39,818 nt of DNA from Mycobacterium gordonae. GTDB lineage: Bacteria; Actinomycetota; Actinomycetes; Mycobacteriales; Mycobacteriaceae. The notes under the pieces are model-generated. The model was given only the letters and a program-made list of their open reading frames with translations, did no database searches and had not been told where the DNA came from. The position numbers were made by a program, and so were the translations under genes. The DNA lies in assembly GCF_002101675.1 (NCBI RefSeq), contig NZ_LQOY01000073.1, forward strand, positions 1-39,818, written 5' to 3'. Of the stretch, positions 37,950-39,818 are shown in pieces. Position 1 is the stretch's first letter. Every line of letters begins with the position of its first letter.

Positions 37950-38887
37950 CCGAGACCGGAACCGCGGTTGCAGCGCGGCTGTCGACCACGTCGGAAGGTT
38001 TGTGGTTGACAGCCGCGCTTTGCGGTGTGGCTCAATTGCCACCTGCCCTCAAGATCCGGCCCATTGGGGCGGTGCAGGCCACCATCGCGGCTCACCCCGG
38101 GATGGAGGTGCTCGAAAACGCGGGGATTTGTCAGGGCGGCGAGGTTGACCCCAGCGTGGCCTCTTGGGTGCGGGCCTTGGGGCGTCCCGACGTCGAGATT
38201 GACGTGACGATTACCCGCCCCGAGATCCGACCGGAGCGGCTTGAAGGCCCACCAGCGGTCTTCACCGCCCCGGAGGACGCGATTGAGGCCGCCGAGGCGC
38301 TGGCACGGTGGTACGCCCAGCGGCCTCCCCAGCGAGTTGTGACATTGTGCCGGCGCGATAACGCGTGGGTGGCCGCCGCGCGGCTCTGGCGCCCGGGCCA
38401 AGACACCAGCGATGAGGTTGTGGTCACCCCGCTGGGTGGGACCGAGATCGCGCACGTCGTCGTCGACACGATAGGGCCGGCCGACCCGGCCCAATTCCAC
38501 GGCATCAATAGCGAAGCAGCGGTACTCAATACAGTTCTGTCGGCCTGGCAGGCCAACCCCGCCATCGACATCATCGCGGGCCTCGTAGAGGTTGGACTTT
38601 CAGTTCCCCAGGCGCGGCTAGTCGAAGCGGTCGCCGACCGGGGCACCACCCGCGCGGTTATCGGCGCGGCCGAATTCTCTATCAGTGGCCCGGCGCGGGC
38701 GCCGATGGCGGTGACCGTGGCTGACACCTTGATCGGCCGCGTCGTTGTCAGCAACAGCGTTGGTCCTGACGGCAGGCAATGGACCACACTGCTGCCCGGC
38801 GCCGATCACGCAATCCACACGGCTGTGGTCGAGCTGCTCGAAACTTTGCCCTCGGGACGCGGCTGGGCGACTCATCAGCGGACATAA
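37946..38887 (+). CDS. espG: EspG-family chaperone for PE/PPE substrates
   Basis: A 313-residue cytosolic chaperone. The family pattern is visible in GLWLTAALCGVAQLPPALKI (about 18-37), the strand-rich core (PPQRVVTLCRRDNAWVAAAR; VVVTPLGGTEIAHVVVD) and the C-terminal helix ADHAIHTAVVELLETLPSG. EspG binds the hydrophobic tip of the PPE protein and keeps PE-PPE pairs soluble for EccC. The GTG start overlaps the stop of the second esx gene (GTGA). The position after the esx pair matches EspG2 of ESX-2. Confidence 0.85.
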   Translation: MTETGTAVAARLSTTSEGLWLTAALCGVAQLPPALKIRPIGAVQATIAAHPGMEVLENAGICQGGEVDPSVASWVRALGRPDVEIDVTITRPEIRPERLEGPPAVFTAPEDAIEAAEALARWYAQRPPQRVVTLCRRDNAWVAAARLWRPGQDTSDEVVVTPLGGTEIAHVVVDTIGPADPAQFHGINSEAAVLNTVLSAWQANPAIDIIAGLVEVGLSVPQARLVEAVADRGTTRAVIGAAEFSISGPARAPMAVTVADTLIGRVVVSNSVGPDGRQWTTLLPGADHAIHTAVVELLETLPSGRGWATHQRT

Positions 38888-38939
38888 AATTTCGATACAG
38901 GCGAATATGGTGTCCGTTGTAGACGGATGAAAACCGTGG

Positions 38940-38968
38940 TTGTTACTGTCGCGCTGTGGCCAAATTAT
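38940..38968 (+). promoter_or_regulatory. Candidate promoter upstream of the EspI-like gene
   Basis: TTGTTA (38940-38945), a 17-base spacer and AATTAT (38963-38968), in a 129-base gap that is AT-richer than its surroundings. It lies 48 bases before ATG 39017. Confidence 0.35.
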
Positions 38969-39016
38969 GTGGCGCTAAGCGAAATTCGAATACGTCTGGT
39001 GACGAGGGGACACGGT

Positions 39017-39760
39017 ATGACAAGTCCGCATGAGCGTGAGGAACGCGACTTTTTCAATGGCCTGGCGGCAGGTCCGCCGCCCGAGACGCAGCCCGCGCCA
39101 GGCGCAGTTGAGCCCAGCCATCCCAACAACAGCGGCGAACCGACGAGCGATGATGGGCGGCCGCGGTTTTCACCCCCGGAGGCCGCTCTTGGGCTCCCCG
39201 CCCAGGATGCGACGCCGGCGCCGTCTTCGGCGCCCCAACAAGCCCCGGGTTGGCAGCCGCCGCGGTTTTCGCCCCCGGAGGGCACCTTGGCACCCCAGGG
39301 CCAAGACACCCCTCCGCCACCTCCGTGGGCGCAGCAGGCCGGTCCCCATCAGCAGGGGACGCCCAGCGAAAGCTACGGTTCCTCAAGTCAATTGGGCCGC
39401 CCACCGCAGGGAGTGTCGGAGGCGGCGCTCGGTGGGCGTCACGGCGCACCGCAGCCAGCCGGTCACGCAGATCCCAGCCAGGTTGCGCGTCCGTATCCGC
39501 CGGCAGAAGAACATGGTTGGCGTGCGCCAACACCCCAACCGTCGCCTCGCACCGCGGGCACGCCACGGTCTTCGGACGCGCTGCGAGAGCACCTGCGCGC
39601 CACGGACTTGATTGCCCCACACAAGGAGGCGCCATCCAAGGGGTGGCGCAGGGCGTTGCTCAAGGTTTCTGGTGGGCTGATTAACGTCGGTGAGTCCAGC
39701 GACGAGCGCACAGTGCGTGGCCTCAAGGCTGCGATCGGGGCCTCAATGTCAAGTGGTTAG
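39017..39760 (+). CDS. EspI/Rv3888c-like proline-rich protein lacking the ParA-like ATPase domain
   Basis: A 247-residue protein. Residues about 1-180 are disordered and Pro/Gln/Gly-rich, with two RFSPPE motifs about 50 residues apart. The end carries the conserved linker of ESX ParA-like proteins (LRATDLIAPHKEAPSKGWRR, then GGLINVGESSDERTV), normally followed by a MinD/ParA ATPase with KGGVGKTT. Here a TAG follows at 39758-39760, just before that domain. Either the gene has been truncated, perhaps by the element whose end is at 39771, or this is a short family member. ATG 39017 has GAGGGG eight bases upstream; an earlier in-frame start (38927) has none. Confidence 0.72.
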   Translation: MTSPHEREERDFFNGLAAGPPPETQPAPGAVEPSHPNNSGEPTSDDGRPRFSPPEAALGLPAQDATPAPSSAPQQAPGWQPPRFSPPEGTLAPQGQDTPPPPPWAQQAGPHQQGTPSESYGSSSQLGRPPQGVSEAALGGRHGAPQPAGHADPSQVARPYPPAEEHGWRAPTPQPSPRTAGTPRSSDALREHLRATDLIAPHKEAPSKGWRRALLKVSGGLINVGESSDERTVRGLKAAIGASMSSG

Positions 39761-39770
39761 TGCAACGCGG

Positions 39771-39818
39771 TTAGGCGGCTTGATCGAGCAGGGCTGCTAA
39801 GCGTTGGGCGGGGGTGTC
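39771..39818 (-). CDS. C-terminal end of an opposing ORF (edge-truncated)
   Basis: On the minus strand the last 15 codons of an ORF read DTPAQRLAALLDQAA and stop (TAA, complement of 39771-39773). It is convergent with the truncated EspI-like gene, ten bases away. A transposase or other mobile gene would explain the truncation, but too little is visible to name the family. Confidence 0.35.
   Translation of the reverse strand, partial: DTPAQRLAALLDQAA

Noticed and set aside
1..39818. CRISPR arrays, rRNA genes
   Set aside because: No regularly spaced repeats with unique spacers and no rRNA-like stretch were seen on reading through.

Overview
This is a mycobacterial accessory region, best read as part of an integrative or conjugative ESX (type VII secretion) plasmid of a nontuberculous Mycobacterium. 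The base composition is GC-rich. It carries a PE/PPE pair, WXG100-type Esx proteins, EspG, EccB and EccC, a WhiB protein, and tight ATGA/GTGA gene overlaps. It has both a phage-type tyrosine integrase with an excisionase and a ParA/ParB partition system with palindromic candidate centromeres, so it can plausibly integrate and also persist as a replicon. No replication initiator, relaxase or type IV secretion gene is visible here.

Layout. 1-300: 3' end of a frame-disrupted IS256-family transposase. 653-2086 (minus): integrase and excisionase. 2559-5319: a helical HTH-like protein, then parA-parB flanked by three copies of a TTTTCC-centred palindrome. 5533-7777: two tandem genes with an identical 724-bp 5' part, encoding the same DUF4226-like type VII substrate module fused to a lysozyme-like domain in one and an NlpC/P60 peptidase in the other. 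7725-8396 (minus): XRE regulator. 8718-16422: a compact operon of whiB, a winged-helix protein, a stand-alone NusA-type double-KH protein, two uncharacterised genes and a very large methyltransferase-helicase. 16593-27689: ESX accessory genes (DUF4226-like, EspC-like, EspB-like, YbaB/EspL-like, paired one-pass membrane proteins, a large EspK-like protein). 28061-28986: a MazEF-type toxin-antitoxin pair and the wreckage of a YefM/YoeB pair. 29076-39760: ESX core (eccB, split eccC, an XRE gene, PE, PPE, two esx genes, espG, and an EspI/Rv3888c-like protein that stops just before its expected ATPase domain). The right edge shows the last 15 codons of an opposing ORF.

The gene order (DUF4226/NlpC accessory genes, eccB, eccC, PE, PPE, esx, esx, espG, proline-rich ParA-like gene) resembles the chromosomal ESX-2 locus of M. 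tuberculosis (Rv3899c-Rv3888c). eccD, mycP, eccE and eccA would be expected beyond the right edge. EccB and EccC form the membrane channel and motor; PE/PPE with EspG, and the Esx pair, are its substrates; the DUF4226-hydrolase fusions probably open peptidoglycan for the machine or for DNA transfer.

The most unusual points are the NusA-KH paralogue in a WhiB-led operon, an EccC split in front of ATPase 1 rather than between ATPases 1 and 2 as in ESX-1, a perfectly duplicated secretion module carrying two different wall hydrolases, and a methyltransferase-helicase frame whose start appears to be GTA where a GTGA overlap would be expected. All assignments rest on reading the sequence; no database search was run.
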